Shown here piece by piece: positions 1 to 11,797 of a DNA stretch of 64,000 nucleotides. The first letter of the stretch is position 1, and each line of letters starts with the position of its first letter. The notes beneath the pieces are model-generated. The model saw only the letters and a program-made list of their open reading frames with translations, was not told the DNA's origin and made no database searches. The translations under genes were made by a program, and so were the position numbers. Source of the DNA: Mallotus nudiflorus (taxonomy: Eukaryota > Streptophyta > Magnoliopsida > Malpighiales > Euphorbiaceae); contig CANTUR010000600.1 of NCBI GenBank assembly GCA_947683625.1, positions 281,001 to 345,000 of the forward strand. The letters run 5' to 3'.

Positions 1-413
1 AACCTCAAGATCCCTATTAAGAAAATCATCAAATAGCAGACTTCATGAAAATTATAAAACAGAGCAAGAAACATATGATAGAAAAAGAACACAGAGAAAT
101 CATTGGACAAGGTAGAATGTTTTGCACCTGCGACAAACAAGAGTGTATAGCTGAAATAATCCATATTACGAAAATGGCCTGCATGTCGACGAAATCAAAA
201 TAACTATGTGAATTAAACTGCTCAATAACCTACAAAAATTCCATAACTATTAAAGGACTTCACTAAAGAGGCAATGTTAGTACCTCAAACTCTATTTTCT
301 CACCGTGCAAACCAAGACGCATAACAGTTTCAATTACTAGGCGTGGCTCAGGCACAGCAGCTACGACCTCTTTGGTAGCAACAACTTCTCATTTTGAATC
401 AACAACTTCATAA
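1..413 (-). other. Left edge, possible degenerate exon fragment
   Basis: About 283-400 on the minus strand reads as a coding-like stretch containing the peptide PEPRLVIETVMR, followed by a GT-type donor-like site (GAGGTACTAA). The same frame carries an upstream TGA in a short EVV-x3 repeat. I do not recognise the gene. The PRLVI..MVMR look weakly recalls the N-terminus of condensin SMC4, but the following residues do not continue that match. It is probably a decayed exon or chance; nothing else is seen in this stretch. Confidence 0.2.
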
Positions 414-1141
414 ATTGGACTTGTATCATAATATATAATTTTTTAAAATTTTAGACTTTAATTTTTGAAAATTCGAGCATATTAGACTATTCTTCAAATA
501 ATTGAGTCATTCTTTAAAAATTGTTACAATTAAATTTAAAAAATCAAAATTAAATTAAATTTTAATGTTAATTAATAAAAATTAGTTTTAAAATATAAAT
601 TATATAGAAATATATTTTGCTAATTTTTTAGAAATTTTAAAAAATTAAAATTGATTTTTCTATAAATAAAAAATTTTAAAATTTATAATCAAATGACATA
701 CATTTACATAAAAAAAGAATAAAAAATTTCCATACATTCAATAATTTTTAAATTTATAAAAAATTTAAAAATATATATATCTATATAAAATTTTATAATT
801 CTTATAACTTAATTGTAAAATTTTTAAATTTTTTAAAAATTTCTAGGTTTATAATTTTTTTTCACTTTTCAAAATTTTAAAACATTAAAAAAATATTTTT
901 TTAACAATAAAAATTTTTGAAAAATTCGTAAATTTATATTTTAAAACCAATTTCATCAATTTACATTGTTTTTTGATCTACTTTTTATTAATCAACATTA
1001 AAGTTAAACTTGATTTGATTTTTTGAATTTAATTGTAATAATTTTTTAAGAAGAGTTCAATTCTTTTAAAAAAGGGTCTAATATATTTGAATTTTCAAAA
1101 ATTAAGGTCCAAAATTTTAAAAATATATATTAAGATCCAAT
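414..1141. repeat. MITE-like long inverted repeat
   Basis: The left arm (about 414-590) and the right arm (about 960-1141) are imperfect reverse complements of each other. The ends read ATTGGAC and ATCCAAT, and both arms share the block TTAATTTTTGAAAATTC. The centre is very AT-rich and has no coding capacity. A related arm-like sequence recurs near 6575-6780. This fits a non-autonomous DNA transposon with long terminal inverted repeats. No convincing target duplication is seen, so the superfamily is not assigned. Confidence 0.6.
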
Positions 1142-1409
1142 GTTAACTTTAGTGCTCACTTCAAAATCCAATTTATACATTTTTCCTTTTTCTAATCACT
1201 TTAGGAATTTTTTGCTAATAACTGTAATAATAATAATAGGAATGTTTTCCTAATAGCTCTAGGAATTTTTTGCTAACGGCTATTATTATAATACTAATAA
1301 TAACAATAATAATAATAATACAATTAAATTAAATTATCCATTAAAATGATTTAAATTTACTTTTTTATCAAAAAATAATAGTATCTATTTTTTCTTTTTT
1401 TAAGTCATA

Positions 1410-1443
<34 letters not shown>

Positions 1444-1531
1444 CATCCAAATTACAATTTTATCAAATTTACTAATTTTTTTTAACTTAACCTTTAAAAG
1501 TAGATTTCAAATGAAAAAAAAATTGAAAATT
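1142..1531. other. AT-rich intergenic DNA with (AT)n
   Basis: There are no genes here. The stretch contains short (TAA)n-type runs near 1225-1320 and a (TA) microsatellite at about 1418-1442, immediately before solo LTR L1. Confidence 0.6.
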
Positions 1532-4500
1532 TGTCACGACCCAAAACAGGGGCATGACCGGCGCTGAAAAACGGGAATTCTTTCGAATTCAGAACCCGTA
1601 GCAAGCCTTTAAAATAAAAATATGCAATAATAATAACGTAAATAAAATAACTTGCAGCGAAAATAAATCTCATAAATAAAATAAAATAAAAATCTGCCAA
1701 TAGATTTAATAATACAAATCCATCTCTTATAAATATAAATAATCTTTTAATACAATCTCAATTTAAATCTTTAAAATATATATCTCATACAAACATAGTA
1801 CATAAATCTCACAATCGACTACAACTACTGCAGTATCTATAATATAAAATAACATCAAGTGAGCAGATTACTTAGTAAAGTCGGGGCAGAAGAAATCCGA
1901 CGTAAGGGTCTGCTACTGAGGTCTGAAGACGAAGACTCTCCTAAAAAATAGTCAACAGAGGGGAGTTAGGCCTCACTAAATGAATTGTTATAATATATAT
2001 ACATGCATAACTAAATGATAATGCACACATTCAATAATATATATAATATATATACAGGCAAAATCACACAGATGCAGCAAAATCCTTTTATATAAATACT
2101 GAAAATAATATTTGATTATGAAGGATCAAATAGAATCCTAAATGATTGCAACCTCAAATAGTGTTAGACAACACTCTAGCCACATAAACTTACTTATTCC
2201 AAATATATTCACTTGTTCCATTTGGACAGTAAACTGGCCCCAAGACACTAAATCAACTGAGCTCCAATAGTCTGACTGTTAGTGTGATTGGCCCCAAGAC
2301 ACTTGGTAAATCGAGCTCCAACAATCACACTCTCAGATCACATCACACATCAAATTAAATCAATCCGATCAATATCCACAAATAGGTTAGTAATATAGCC
2401 TAAATGCTATCGTTGTACCGGTACGTACTCGGTCATAGTGCTGGCCACTAAGTAGCACGTTCTATTGATATCCTTCATTTATATATAAAACATACATTCA
2501 TAAAATAAATGATGCATGACATTAATTAAAATAACAATATACACCATATATATACTAGAAATATACCAAAAATAACTAAGTATATTTTCAGTATATATAC
2601 GTCAAATGAATTCAATTTAGTTATAAAATAAACTAGAAATAAACTATAAATATACTCAAAAACATTTTAAGAATAATTCATTAATAAAACTTGCATATAA
2701 TTTAAAATATACCAAAAATAAACCTAAGCAATTATTAAACCATATATGCATATTTATACAAATAAAGCATACATTTCTAAAAACATGCATCTTAAAACAC
2801 GTATATGTAAGATAACAACTCACAGTTATTGCGCTCAATGAGACAAGTCTGACGGGTTTGGTCTACTAGGTCTCGATCTCGGTGCAATTAAACAAACAAA
2901 CGACAATATAAAATTAGAATAAGTCTATCAAAATCCCTAGAGACTCGATCTAAGAATATCGGACACAGATAAAGAATAAGAATTCGATCGGACATCACGT
3001 TTTATGATAATTCTATCAAAAATCCGATAGAACCTCCCCTGTAAAACGGACATCTCTCTACTCAAAGAGTAAAGTTGGTCCTGCAAAGAAACACATTTCA
3101 AAAATATACCGCCACACAATCCCTCAGTCGGACTTCCAAAACTACAATTCTATCGACCGAGGTTCACAATTCATGAAATAACACATAACACATTTAAAAT
3201 GCCAAAAATATCAAAAATACCCTTTAATACTCAAAATATAGCAAATTAGAAATTCAAACGCTAAAAATAATTATTTTACCGATAAATATATAAAAACCCT
3301 AATTTTAATAAAATATTATTAAAAATCGATAATTCTCAATAAATTCATAAATATTGACCAAAGTACATTTTATAAATCCAAATTACTTAATTAATCCTAA
3401 AACATATTATAAATCGATAAAAACTCATTTATTTAGAAAAATAGTATATTATATATAATTTGAAAATAATTTACGAAAAATAGTTTTAATTAGTTAAAAA
3501 TACTAAATAATTTGTAGAAATCATTTTTATACCTCAAATAACTATTAAAACCAATTTAATTATATTTTTAGCCAATTTAGTACCAAATTACCAAAATACC
3601 CCTACTATATATAAATTCACTATAATTATTCAAAAATTCATCAAAAATAATATAATTACCCAAAAATTAATTTCTCAACATATAATTCAATAATATCAAT
3701 AATTGTACTCAATTAACCAATTAATTTCAATAAAATACCTAATTAACCTAATTTTCTAAAAATCACATAAACTAAATAAATTCACAATAATTATATAAAA
3801 ATCACAAAAATTACAAATAAATTTCTAAAATGAATTTTAACACCTATAAACACCATAAATCACAATTTCATAATTTAATTAACTAATTTACGAAAATTAG
3901 AAAATATTAATAAAATAATAAAAAATTTCCAAAAATCAAAATAATTCCACAAAAATTACAGCATGTAGGTTGAGCTACTAGGATCAATCTTTGTGAAGGA
4001 AGTTTGCTTGAATCATTGAAATCAAAGCTCAAAAAATTCAAGAACTCAAAGTGGCCGAAATTGAAAATTGAAAACCTAGGGAAATCTAGACCAAATCAAG
4101 TGAAACCAAACTTAAAAATGTACTCACTAGAGCTCAAGGAAGAGATAGAGACCGGTGACACTTCAAATGGTGGCCGGAATCGGGCTAATCGGCATTATGA
4201 TCGATTTTTGACTTTTTGAGGAAAATTCAATCAAACCACGCTAGAAAAGGGAGCTTAGGGCGGCAGGATGATTTGGAGATGGAGGAGGAAGGTTGAGAGG
4301 CACACCGACAATGAGAAACCAAAGTTGTAGAAGCCGGAAATGGGTGAGGGAGGATCGGGAAGGTGGAAGATGGTCAGGTGGCAGTATTGTAAATATTGCA
4401 AACTTTATATTTTGTAAAGTATATATGTATATATTTGTATATATGTAGCTATATTTTATATAATTTTAATATATAAATAGTATATGTACAATAATTATTC

Positions 4501-4908
4501 ACCACACACATAATTAATAATATCTCTATACATATACATATATATACACATTTAATTATTATTAAAACTATATAATATAATATAATTTAATTAAAATAAA
4601 CTCTAATTTAATTTAAATGCACATATATGCATGCATATGTATATATTTTTATTTAACACTTAAAAATCATGCATGGACTCATGCAAATTCATAAAACCAT
4701 CTAAAATAATTAATATTTATTTATCTACGTTTTAATTTCTCCGAAAATAAAACTATCGGAAAAATTTTACGTAAAAAATTTAAAAATAATTAAAAAAATA
4801 ACTTTAATAAATAATAAACTAATTAAATAATCATAAATATATATTAAAATTATTAATACTGCATACCTCGATGCAGTTTAAAATTATTTAAAAATTCGGG
4901 ATATTACA
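1532..4908 (-). mobile_element. Solo LTR L1 of long-LTR gypsy family (minus)
   Basis: The element starts TGTCACGACCC and ends CGGGATATTACA, so in sense it begins TGTAATATCCCG and ends GGGTCGTGACA. Its length of 3377 bp agrees with the other copies (3.2-3.4 kb). It carries the family landmarks: the conserved 3' end block with GAATTC, the tandem hairpin pair (about 2230-2335), the conserved TACGTAC block near 2420, the CTC/GAG hairpin (about 3055-3073) followed by the TTTCTTTGCAG acceptor-like site, and the GC-richer leader near 4080-4380. There is no internal domain, PBS or polypurine tract, hence a solo LTR. The flanks AAATT and AAAGA do not form an exact target duplication. Small open frames inside it are not credible genes. 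Confidence 0.85.
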
Positions 4909-5239
4909 AAAGAGAAAAAGTGAAAGAATAATAAATAGAATTTCAAAAAATTATTTTTTATTTTTTCCACTGGCTACAAGATAAAATTTTATAAATGGTA
5001 ATTGGTCAAGTTGTAATCTTTAAACATTTATATGTTTTATTGACTAAAAGATAATTAGAATATCGCTCCTTTAAAAAAAAAAAAAAGAGTAGGGTTGACT
5101 TTTAGGCCTATTTTTTCCCCTCAATTGCTGTTAAAAGCATTTTGCCTTTATGATAAAGATAAAAGCCTTTAAAATATTTATTTTAATTTATGAAAGAAAT
5201 GTTAAAATATTATTAGTTAATTAATTATTGATTTGATAT
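4909..5239. other. AT-rich spacer
   Basis: No gene is seen. It contains a poly-A tract near 5072-5086 and low-complexity AT sequence. Confidence 0.5.
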
Positions 5240-6200
5240 TTTATTAATTTTTAATATGTTTATTTTACTTAAATTTTTTTACTTCAAATTTAAGGATATT
5301 TGTTCTTTTTGTTATTATTTTATTATAAATAAAATAAATTGTTTTCATTATTTTATCAAAATAAAGTAATTTGTGGTACTTGCAAAAAAATGTTTTCATA
5401 AAATATATAACTTTTTTTTTTATAAAACATTTGGTTTTTTTAATTAATATCAATTTTAATTCATAAAACTTTTAATAATAAAATAGTACTAACATTTTGT
5501 GAAAAATTATATAAATATAAAAGATAATTTTATAAGAATATTATATTTATATTATTTTCTATTTTATTAAAAAATATTTTTACTTTCTGTTTATTTTTAT
5601 TGTAAGTATAGTAAAATCATTTTAATTTTTTTATAAAATATTCTAAATTTACAAAAAGATAGTAGCTTCCAGTACTCAAAGAAAAAAAATTTATTTTCAT
5701 AAAACATATAACTTTTTTTGGTAAAAAATGTGGTCCGTTTTATTAAAAAGATTATTAAATTTTTACATAATAAAATAACACTAACATTTTGTTAAAAAGC
5801 ATAAGTGTAAAAATATAATTTTATAAAAATACATTTTATTTTTCATATGGCAAGAAATATATATATATATATATATATTTTTTTTCTATTATTTTTTGTT
5901 GTATACCAAGTAAAATTACTTTATTAAAATATTTTAAATTTACAAAAATAGTAATAATTTACCAAAAAAAAAAAGCAACTTGCGGCATTTATTAAAAAAT
6001 GTTACTTTACATAATATATAATTCCTTTCTCATAAAGCATGTGCTTCTTTCTTAAAAAAAAAAAAAAAGACATTAATTTTACTAATATATTAACACTTTT
6101 AGTTATATAATATCACTAAAACTTTTTGAAAGTAATTACAATTACTGAAAATAATTTTATTTTATAAAATATGATATTAATAGAAAATATCAAACAAAAA
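5240..6200. repeat. Degenerate ~306-bp tandem repeat, three units
   Basis: Three diverged copies of the same block recur with a period near 306 bp, anchored at about 5361, 5667 and 5974. Each has a GTACT/GCATT-like start, an A-rich run, TTTTCATAAAA-CATATAACTTTTTT and then TACTAACATTTTGT. The units are AT-rich and non-coding. Poly-A/T tracts and a (TA)n run near 5857-5880 interrupt them. It looks like a short, old satellite-like array or a tandem duplication inside a decayed transposon. Confidence 0.5.
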
Positions 6201-6306
6201 AATTATTAATCTCTTCATATTTCTTAATAAATTTAAATAAACATTCTTAAGTAAAACAAGTCAATTCATTATAAAATGAATTCATGAAAAAAATACAAAT
6301 ATTCGT

Positions 6307-6349
<43 letters not shown>

Positions 6350-7240
6350 ATTGTGGTTCCATTCATTTTCTATTAGAGACTAAAATTTATAACCAGTATG
6401 AAGTTCCAATTTTACCAACATTTTTTTGTCACAAAAAATATCACATTTTTTTAATGCAAGAATATGGAATAGGGGATATCTAAATATTAGGTAAAAATCA
6501 AGTAACTAAATTTGTTCAAAATCATAAAACTAAAAATTATAATTTTTCCAAATATATATATATAGATATATATAATTTTTTTGTCCCAATTAGACCATAA
6601 TATTTGAAAAATGGATCATATTAAACCCTTTTGAAAAGATTATAGCAATTAAGTCCTAAAAATGAAAGAAAAGTTTAACTTTAATATTAATTAATAAAAA
6701 AGAAAAATCAGTTTAAATAACAATAAGAATTGATGAAATTATTTTTAAAATATACTTTTTTTTTAATTTTAAGTTTATAAACATATTTTTAGTATTTTTG
6801 AAAATTTTTAAAAAAGTTAAAAATCATTTTAATATATCTAAAAATCTAAAAATTTAGATTGGTGTAGATCTTATTCAAAATAATTTTGTAACTGAAAATT
6901 AATAATTAATATTATATCAAACGTTGGCTTTTGTTATGGTATTAAAAAAAAAAAAGGAATTTAAAATCATTAAATTAATTACAATGATTGTCTAGACTAA
7001 GAATGCAGGCTTTATTTATATACAAATGGCATTTATATGTACTAGTCCAAAAACCATTTCATATGGATATTTTCATAGTAAATCAATCATCTAGCAGCAA
7101 CAGAGACACCAAAATCTTCAGGATTGGAGGATTTATTTTGCTTCATGACCAGCAGTTCCAAGCATGTTTGTTTTTGCTTTTGATCTAATCCTCAAATAGT
7201 TGATTCCTACATCAACTCACCATCATCAATCAATAAATAA
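6201..7240. other. AT-rich intergenic DNA, (TA)n and MITE-arm relic
   Basis: A (TA)n microsatellite occupies about 6308-6347. The stretch at about 6575-6780 resembles one arm of the inverted repeat at 414-1141 (the TTTAACTTTAAT-TTAATTAATAAAAA block), so it is probably a relic of the same MITE family. No coding sequence is supported. The right part lies downstream of the QWRF gene. Confidence 0.45.
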
Positions 7241-7246
7241 AACTTA

Positions 7247-7252
7247 TTTATT
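7247..7252 (-). terminator. Candidate polyadenylation signal of the QWRF gene
   Basis: On the minus strand AATAAATAAG lies about 210 bp downstream of the TGA stop at 7463-7465. It is a canonical AATAAA hexamer at a plausible 3' UTR distance. AT-rich DNA makes chance matches common, so support is modest. Confidence 0.35.
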
Positions 7253-7462
7253 TTCCATGCGTGACGAGAAAAGAAGTAGAAATTTTGAAGGAGAAAAGCC
7301 ATCTGGAATCGACTAGTGCAACTGAATAAGCTGGCAACGCATGCTGCACTCCTCAACCTGAAAGAAAAGCAGGCTCATCTCTATGAGGAACTAAATTGGG
7401 TTGAAGCTTCTCGCATTACCTATTTTCCTACTCATTGTTCATCAGTTGTTTTAAGCCTAACG

Positions 7463-9935
7463 TCAAACCTGTAATTTATACGACATAGACAACAGATCTC
7501 CGCATTCTTCTATCAGAGCTCTTTCCCCTCCCGTCACTCTGGCTAGTTCTGAAACGAAATTTTCCATTTCTTTAGCCTGCAATACACACACAAGTCAAGT
7601 GTTAATAAGAAAGAACAATTACCTGATTTTATCTTATCCGCTGCATAAAAAATGGTTGGTTACAAGCAGCATGACTTTACAACAATTAGTTAATTAAACC
7701 AATAAGATTTTATTTACTAATATAACAGTCCTAACTGCATTTAAAAAGAAAAAAGAAGCTGCAGTAAGTGTAATGCCTGACTTCAAAAGTAACCTTAATA
7801 GTCATGCACTAATGGAGATTAGATGCCTAAACAATGAACTTCAATTAATTGATTGTAAAAGATATCATCAGTAAAACCCACCCTCGGCATAAATCTTTGA
7901 AGATGGAAAGCTATTAATTCCATTAATCCCATTGCAGAGTTCAACGCCTCCCCTATCTCCCTTACGTCAACCTGCAAAATCTACACCATGCTCAAAACAA
8001 GATACAATTTTTCTAATTTGAGGCCAACTAATCAACTTCATAAGTAACAAAGAGATTAAAAAAAAAAAAAAAATGAGGCAGGAGAAACACACCCTAACGT
8101 TGCCACTGATTGGAAGTCGATGAGAGATATTCAAGAAAGCTTCAATTGCTTCTAACAATGATGCTGAATAATCCTCTTGAAGAGTCCACCATTCTTCTAG
8201 GTATGGCATCTGCTAAAAAAATTCTGTTATAGAAAGAAGATAAAAAACACTACACTGCAGGCACTTAATTTTAGACATAATTACTTCTTCAAAAGTAAGT
8301 CCCATGAGAACAATTTGGAGTGGTCATTAATTATCACCATCTTAGCATCGAACAGCAATGCAGAACGGAGAAAGCCAAATCTCAGATGCAAAATGTTACG
8401 CTCACGCTCCATAGTTTGGATGAATGAATTAGCGGCAGGGATTAAGAAGAAGAAACAAAGAGACACATTTCATTCGAAATGTAATCACCATATTTGAAAA
8501 TTGGCAGAAGTAATAATTTATCCGGACCGGATAGTGATTTAGAGCCAGGAACCAATAAAAAAAGGACTTCCACTGAAAGAAAAAGCCCTGTATCAAAATT
8601 TACTTTCGCTTCAGCTCTAGCTTCTCCAAGATGGCACATTACTTGAGAATATTTTGACCCTCCCAATTAATTATTCACCCGTCTGACTACATTGCAGCAA
8701 GTTTTTACTTTTGCCCAAATAATCCATCATATATATATATATGTGCGTGCTCAAAACACAAAAAATACTAATAATAATAATAAATCATCAAACACTAGCC
8801 TTACTTGAGCTTCAAGAATTGTCGACAGAGCTTTTGTCCTTTGCAAAAGGTGAAGTTCAATGCGCTTTTGTTTGACAGAGTCATATAGTTCTGCTATTTT
8901 GACACAAAGAGAAAATAGAGTTCTCTACAAAATGAAGACACAGATCAAACATATGTAAGAAATAATTTTACAAGTTAATTCAATTTTGTGAGTGAGAAGG
9001 CAAACCTCAGTTTCTCTTCTTTGAGCTTTGATGGACGCCTCAGCTTTTGCATTAGCATATCGCCACTGCAGATAGTGATTGTGAAGCAACCTCAAAGAAT
9101 GTACATCTTCTTGATGACTAGCAACTTTTCTTCCCTTTCTAGAAACATTTGCATATGGAGGGACAGGAGGCAGAGGAATCTTCTTGATGACTGCTTTTTC
9201 AGCAGTTTTCATCAGAGAGTTTTCACAGGTATCGGATCGGGGAAAATCTAGAGAGCGGGAGCAGGGGGAAGCAGACAATTTGTAGGTATCGGCATTCCTA
9301 TTATTAATGCTCCTATCAACCAACAACCTACAGCAGGTCTCAGGCATGGAAGAGCGAACATCAAGGAGAGACTGCGTTGAGCAGCTTCGAGGTAGTTGGC
9401 TGCTTTCGTTTTTAGGAATGTCACAGCCGTCATTAACATCACGAGAAGAAGATAATGGAGATGGCGATAAATCATTCATATTTGAAATATCCGAATGGGA
9501 AGAAGACATTCCGGACTTTTGCAGGAGCTTTTCGGCTGAGGAAAGGGTGGGGGTAAAGCGCTGCTGCATCAATCGCAAGTTGGAAGAAGTGGTAATAGTG
9601 GGGGTGTCAGGCCTGTGTGATCTTGTTGATGGAGGCTGAGGACCTCCACCATTTTCCTTGAAAAGTTTAGTAATAGAGCGTTTCCGTTGTGGTGGGCTGC
9701 GAATGAAGTCTCTGTTCTCGTCGGTGCAGGAGAGAGGCTCCATTTGCCTCTGCTTGTGTACAGAGCTAGAACGCTGCTTATTATTGGGGATAGGCGAAGA
9801 GGAGGTGGTAGAAGAGGGTGGCAATGGAGACATGAATCTAGAGCTCACCTCCCTCACCCTCGGCCGTCTCTGAGTAGTAGGAGGTGGCGGAGGAGGAACA
9901 GCGGATGCTCCAATTTCAACAATCGATTCATCCAT
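7463..9935 (-). CDS. QWRF motif-containing protein (DUF566, AUG8/EDE1 family)
   Basis: Five exons on the minus strand join in phase 0: 9935-9006, 8924-8805, 8209-8093, 7971-7882 and 7576-7463. All introns are GT-AG (for example GAG|GTTTGC and TTTGTAG|AGAACT), and the stop is TGA at 7463-7465. The product has 456 residues. The start is the ATG at 9935 (MDESIVEIG); a longer frame upstream would begin at a TTG. Residues 1-250 are Ser/Pro-rich and basic, with RRPRVREVSSRFMSP at 23-37. The signature motif is QWRY at 290-293 (usual form QWRF) inside LLHNHYLQWRYANAKAEA. The rest is helical, as in DUF566 proteins. The family includes Arabidopsis AUGMIN SUBUNIT 8, ENDOSPERM DEFECTIVE 1 and SCO3, which bind microtubules; AUG8/EDE1 target augmin to spindle and phragmoplast microtubules. 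The shorter length suggests a QWRF7-like paralog; that placement is inference. Confidence 0.93.
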
Positions 9936-10074
9936 TTTCCTCTTCCACAATCGAATTAAAACACAGTCTGACTCTCTGAGCAGAAAAGGGTGCCGCCGCT
10001 ACTGCTCTACTCACCAGTCCGAGAGGAGGCGACAACAGGGACGACCCAAAAATAAGGCAAATCAAGAAAACTAG

Positions 10075-10102
10075 CCGTTTTTGGGATCATTTCCTAACGG
10101 TT
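10075..10102. promoter_or_regulatory. Paired MSA-like (AACGG) elements upstream of QWRF gene
   Basis: CCTAACGGTT at 10093-10102 fits the mitosis-specific activator consensus YCYAACGGYY exactly. A second AACGG core lies in reverse orientation at 10075-10079 (CCGTT on the plus strand). Both sit 140-167 bp upstream of the start codon at 9935, in the promoter position for this minus-strand gene. MSA elements bind three-repeat MYB factors and drive G2/M transcription of cytokinesis and spindle genes, which fits a spindle-associated QWRF protein. The motif match is direct; the regulation is inferred. Confidence 0.6.
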
Positions 10103-10935
10103 CAATTTTTCGAAATGGGGAAAGGTGCTCTTGAGTTTTTGAAGTCCTGAAAATTAATGGAAAAAATGACCCCTAAATGTTTGGTTTAAATTCAAATTAG
10201 TGCACATCATTTTTATTTTTGCAATAAAATTCAATTTGATCCCAAACTTTGCGCCAGCCGGCCTATTGTGACCTCTTGAGCGAAATTAACTTAATACTTG
10301 TCGCATTTTCGTGAAAGTATGACATACAACACTTAAAAGCGTGCAAAATATACAAAGAAAATATCCTTTGAGTTCATTATTTATTTAGAAGTTATGTAAG
10401 GATTTTACAATAATTTTACCATTATCTTCACCATCTCTTTCCTTATTCTCTCTATCACTCAATTTTAATTTTTCTAACAAATTCATTATTCTTAAAACCC
10501 TCTTTAACTCATGTATTCTTCCTCTATCTTTTTTTAAACTTTTAGTAAAGCAAAAATTGGTTATTCTCGCTAAAACAACATCTCGATTTTTTAGTTATTG
10601 TATATATAATTGAGTTAAATTAATTATTAAAATATGTTTATTATCGTTGTGGTGCTATCAACTCATGACCTCTAACAATATCTTAACTTTGTAACTGAAT
10701 GGTAAATTATTTGTCCTAGACAGACTAGGTGTATTTAAATACAAATTTACGCTTAATATAAAATGTTAGTTTAGTAAATTTAAGCATAAGAATTTCATAA
10801 AAATAAGTATAAAATGAAAATTTGAAGATAAATGTGTTGAACATCAATGGCATTTTAATTTAAGGATAAATATGATGCATATAGCAGATTTTATAAATTC
10901 AAATGTTTATGTTATGTGTTAGATTTTAGAATAAG
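10103..10935. other. Intergenic DNA upstream of QWRF gene
   Basis: Ordinary AT-rich sequence. No coding exons, tRNA or clear repeat structure are seen. Confidence 0.45.
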
Positions 10936-11797
10936 GGAAAAGGTGCAAATATATTTTTATTGTTTTCAAAATGATAAATTTAGCCTCTTTTTATAAACAG
11001 CGTTAATTTTTATTGTTAGTGGGGTTTACTATGTCTGACAAATATAAAAAAAAAAATTAGATAAAAGTGTATTTTTGCCCTTAAAAAAAATTTATAAACA
11101 TTTAAATATAATTTTTAAAAAATTATTTAAACTCATCATTTAATAAAAATGTTAAAAGTATTATTTTTTTTTCATACTCGTTGAATTTATTAATGCTAAT
11201 ATGATATTAAAAAATTTTACATATAATTTTATATGCGATTTTTTTTTTAACAATTGTATTGGTCCTTTCAAAAAACAAATTGTATAGGTTGGTATCACAT
11301 TTAAAATATTTAAACAAAATATTTTTTATATAAGATGAGATGATTTTTTAAAAAAAGGTTTTAATCATAAAAAGTAGAATTTACTGAGTTTATATAATTT
11401 TTAAAAAATATTTTCATAATAAATTACATATAATTTTTTAAAAATATTATATTAGCATTAGTATAATTATCTAAAAGAAATTGTACTTCAACACTTTTAT
11501 AAGATGAGATGTTTAAATATATTTTTTTAAAAATTGTGTTTAAATGTTTATAAATTTTCTTTAAGGGTAAATTTGCTTCTTAATATAAATATTAGGGGTA
11601 AAAATGTACCTTTATCTAATATTTTTTATATTTGCCAGACATAGTGGACCCCATTAACACAAAAAAATTAACACCATTATATAAGAGGCCTATATGTGTA
11701 ATTTTTAAAATGATAAAGATGTATTTATACCTCAAAAAATATAAAGGGCTTATGTGAGGTTATAGTAAAACAATAAGGGTATATTTGTACCATTTTT
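10936..11797. repeat. MITE-like element with ~270-bp inverted arms
   Basis: Left and right arms are imperfect reverse complements. The ends read GGTGCAAATATATTTTTATTG on the left and, reverse-complemented from the right, GGTACAAATATACCCTTATTG. Inside both arms are a GTTAATTTTT block, a CACTATGTCTG-like block (TTTACTATGTCTGACAAATA versus TCCACTATGTCTGGCAAATA) and an ATTTATAAACATTTAAA block. The centre is AT-rich and non-coding. This is a non-autonomous element or an inverted duplication. No clear target duplication is found. Confidence 0.65.

Noticed and set aside
283..400. SMC4 (condensin) exon at the left edge
   Set aside because: Only PRLVI..MVMR agrees; the conserved NFKSYAG continuation is absent and an in-frame stop lies upstream.
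1532..4908. Terminal-inverted-repeat DNA transposon interpretation of the 3.3-kb units
   Set aside because: The ends are TG...CA with 5-bp target duplications, and the same sequence forms both LTRs of element J next to a PBS and a polypurine tract, so they are LTRs.
9936..9950. Longer N-terminus (five extra residues) for the QWRF protein
   Set aside because: That frame begins at TTG, not ATG; the first in-frame ATG is at 9935.
8281..9959. Several 60-110-codon frames on the plus strand or in other frames over the QWRF gene
   Set aside because: Shadows of exon 1 and introns of the minus-strand gene, without family resemblance.
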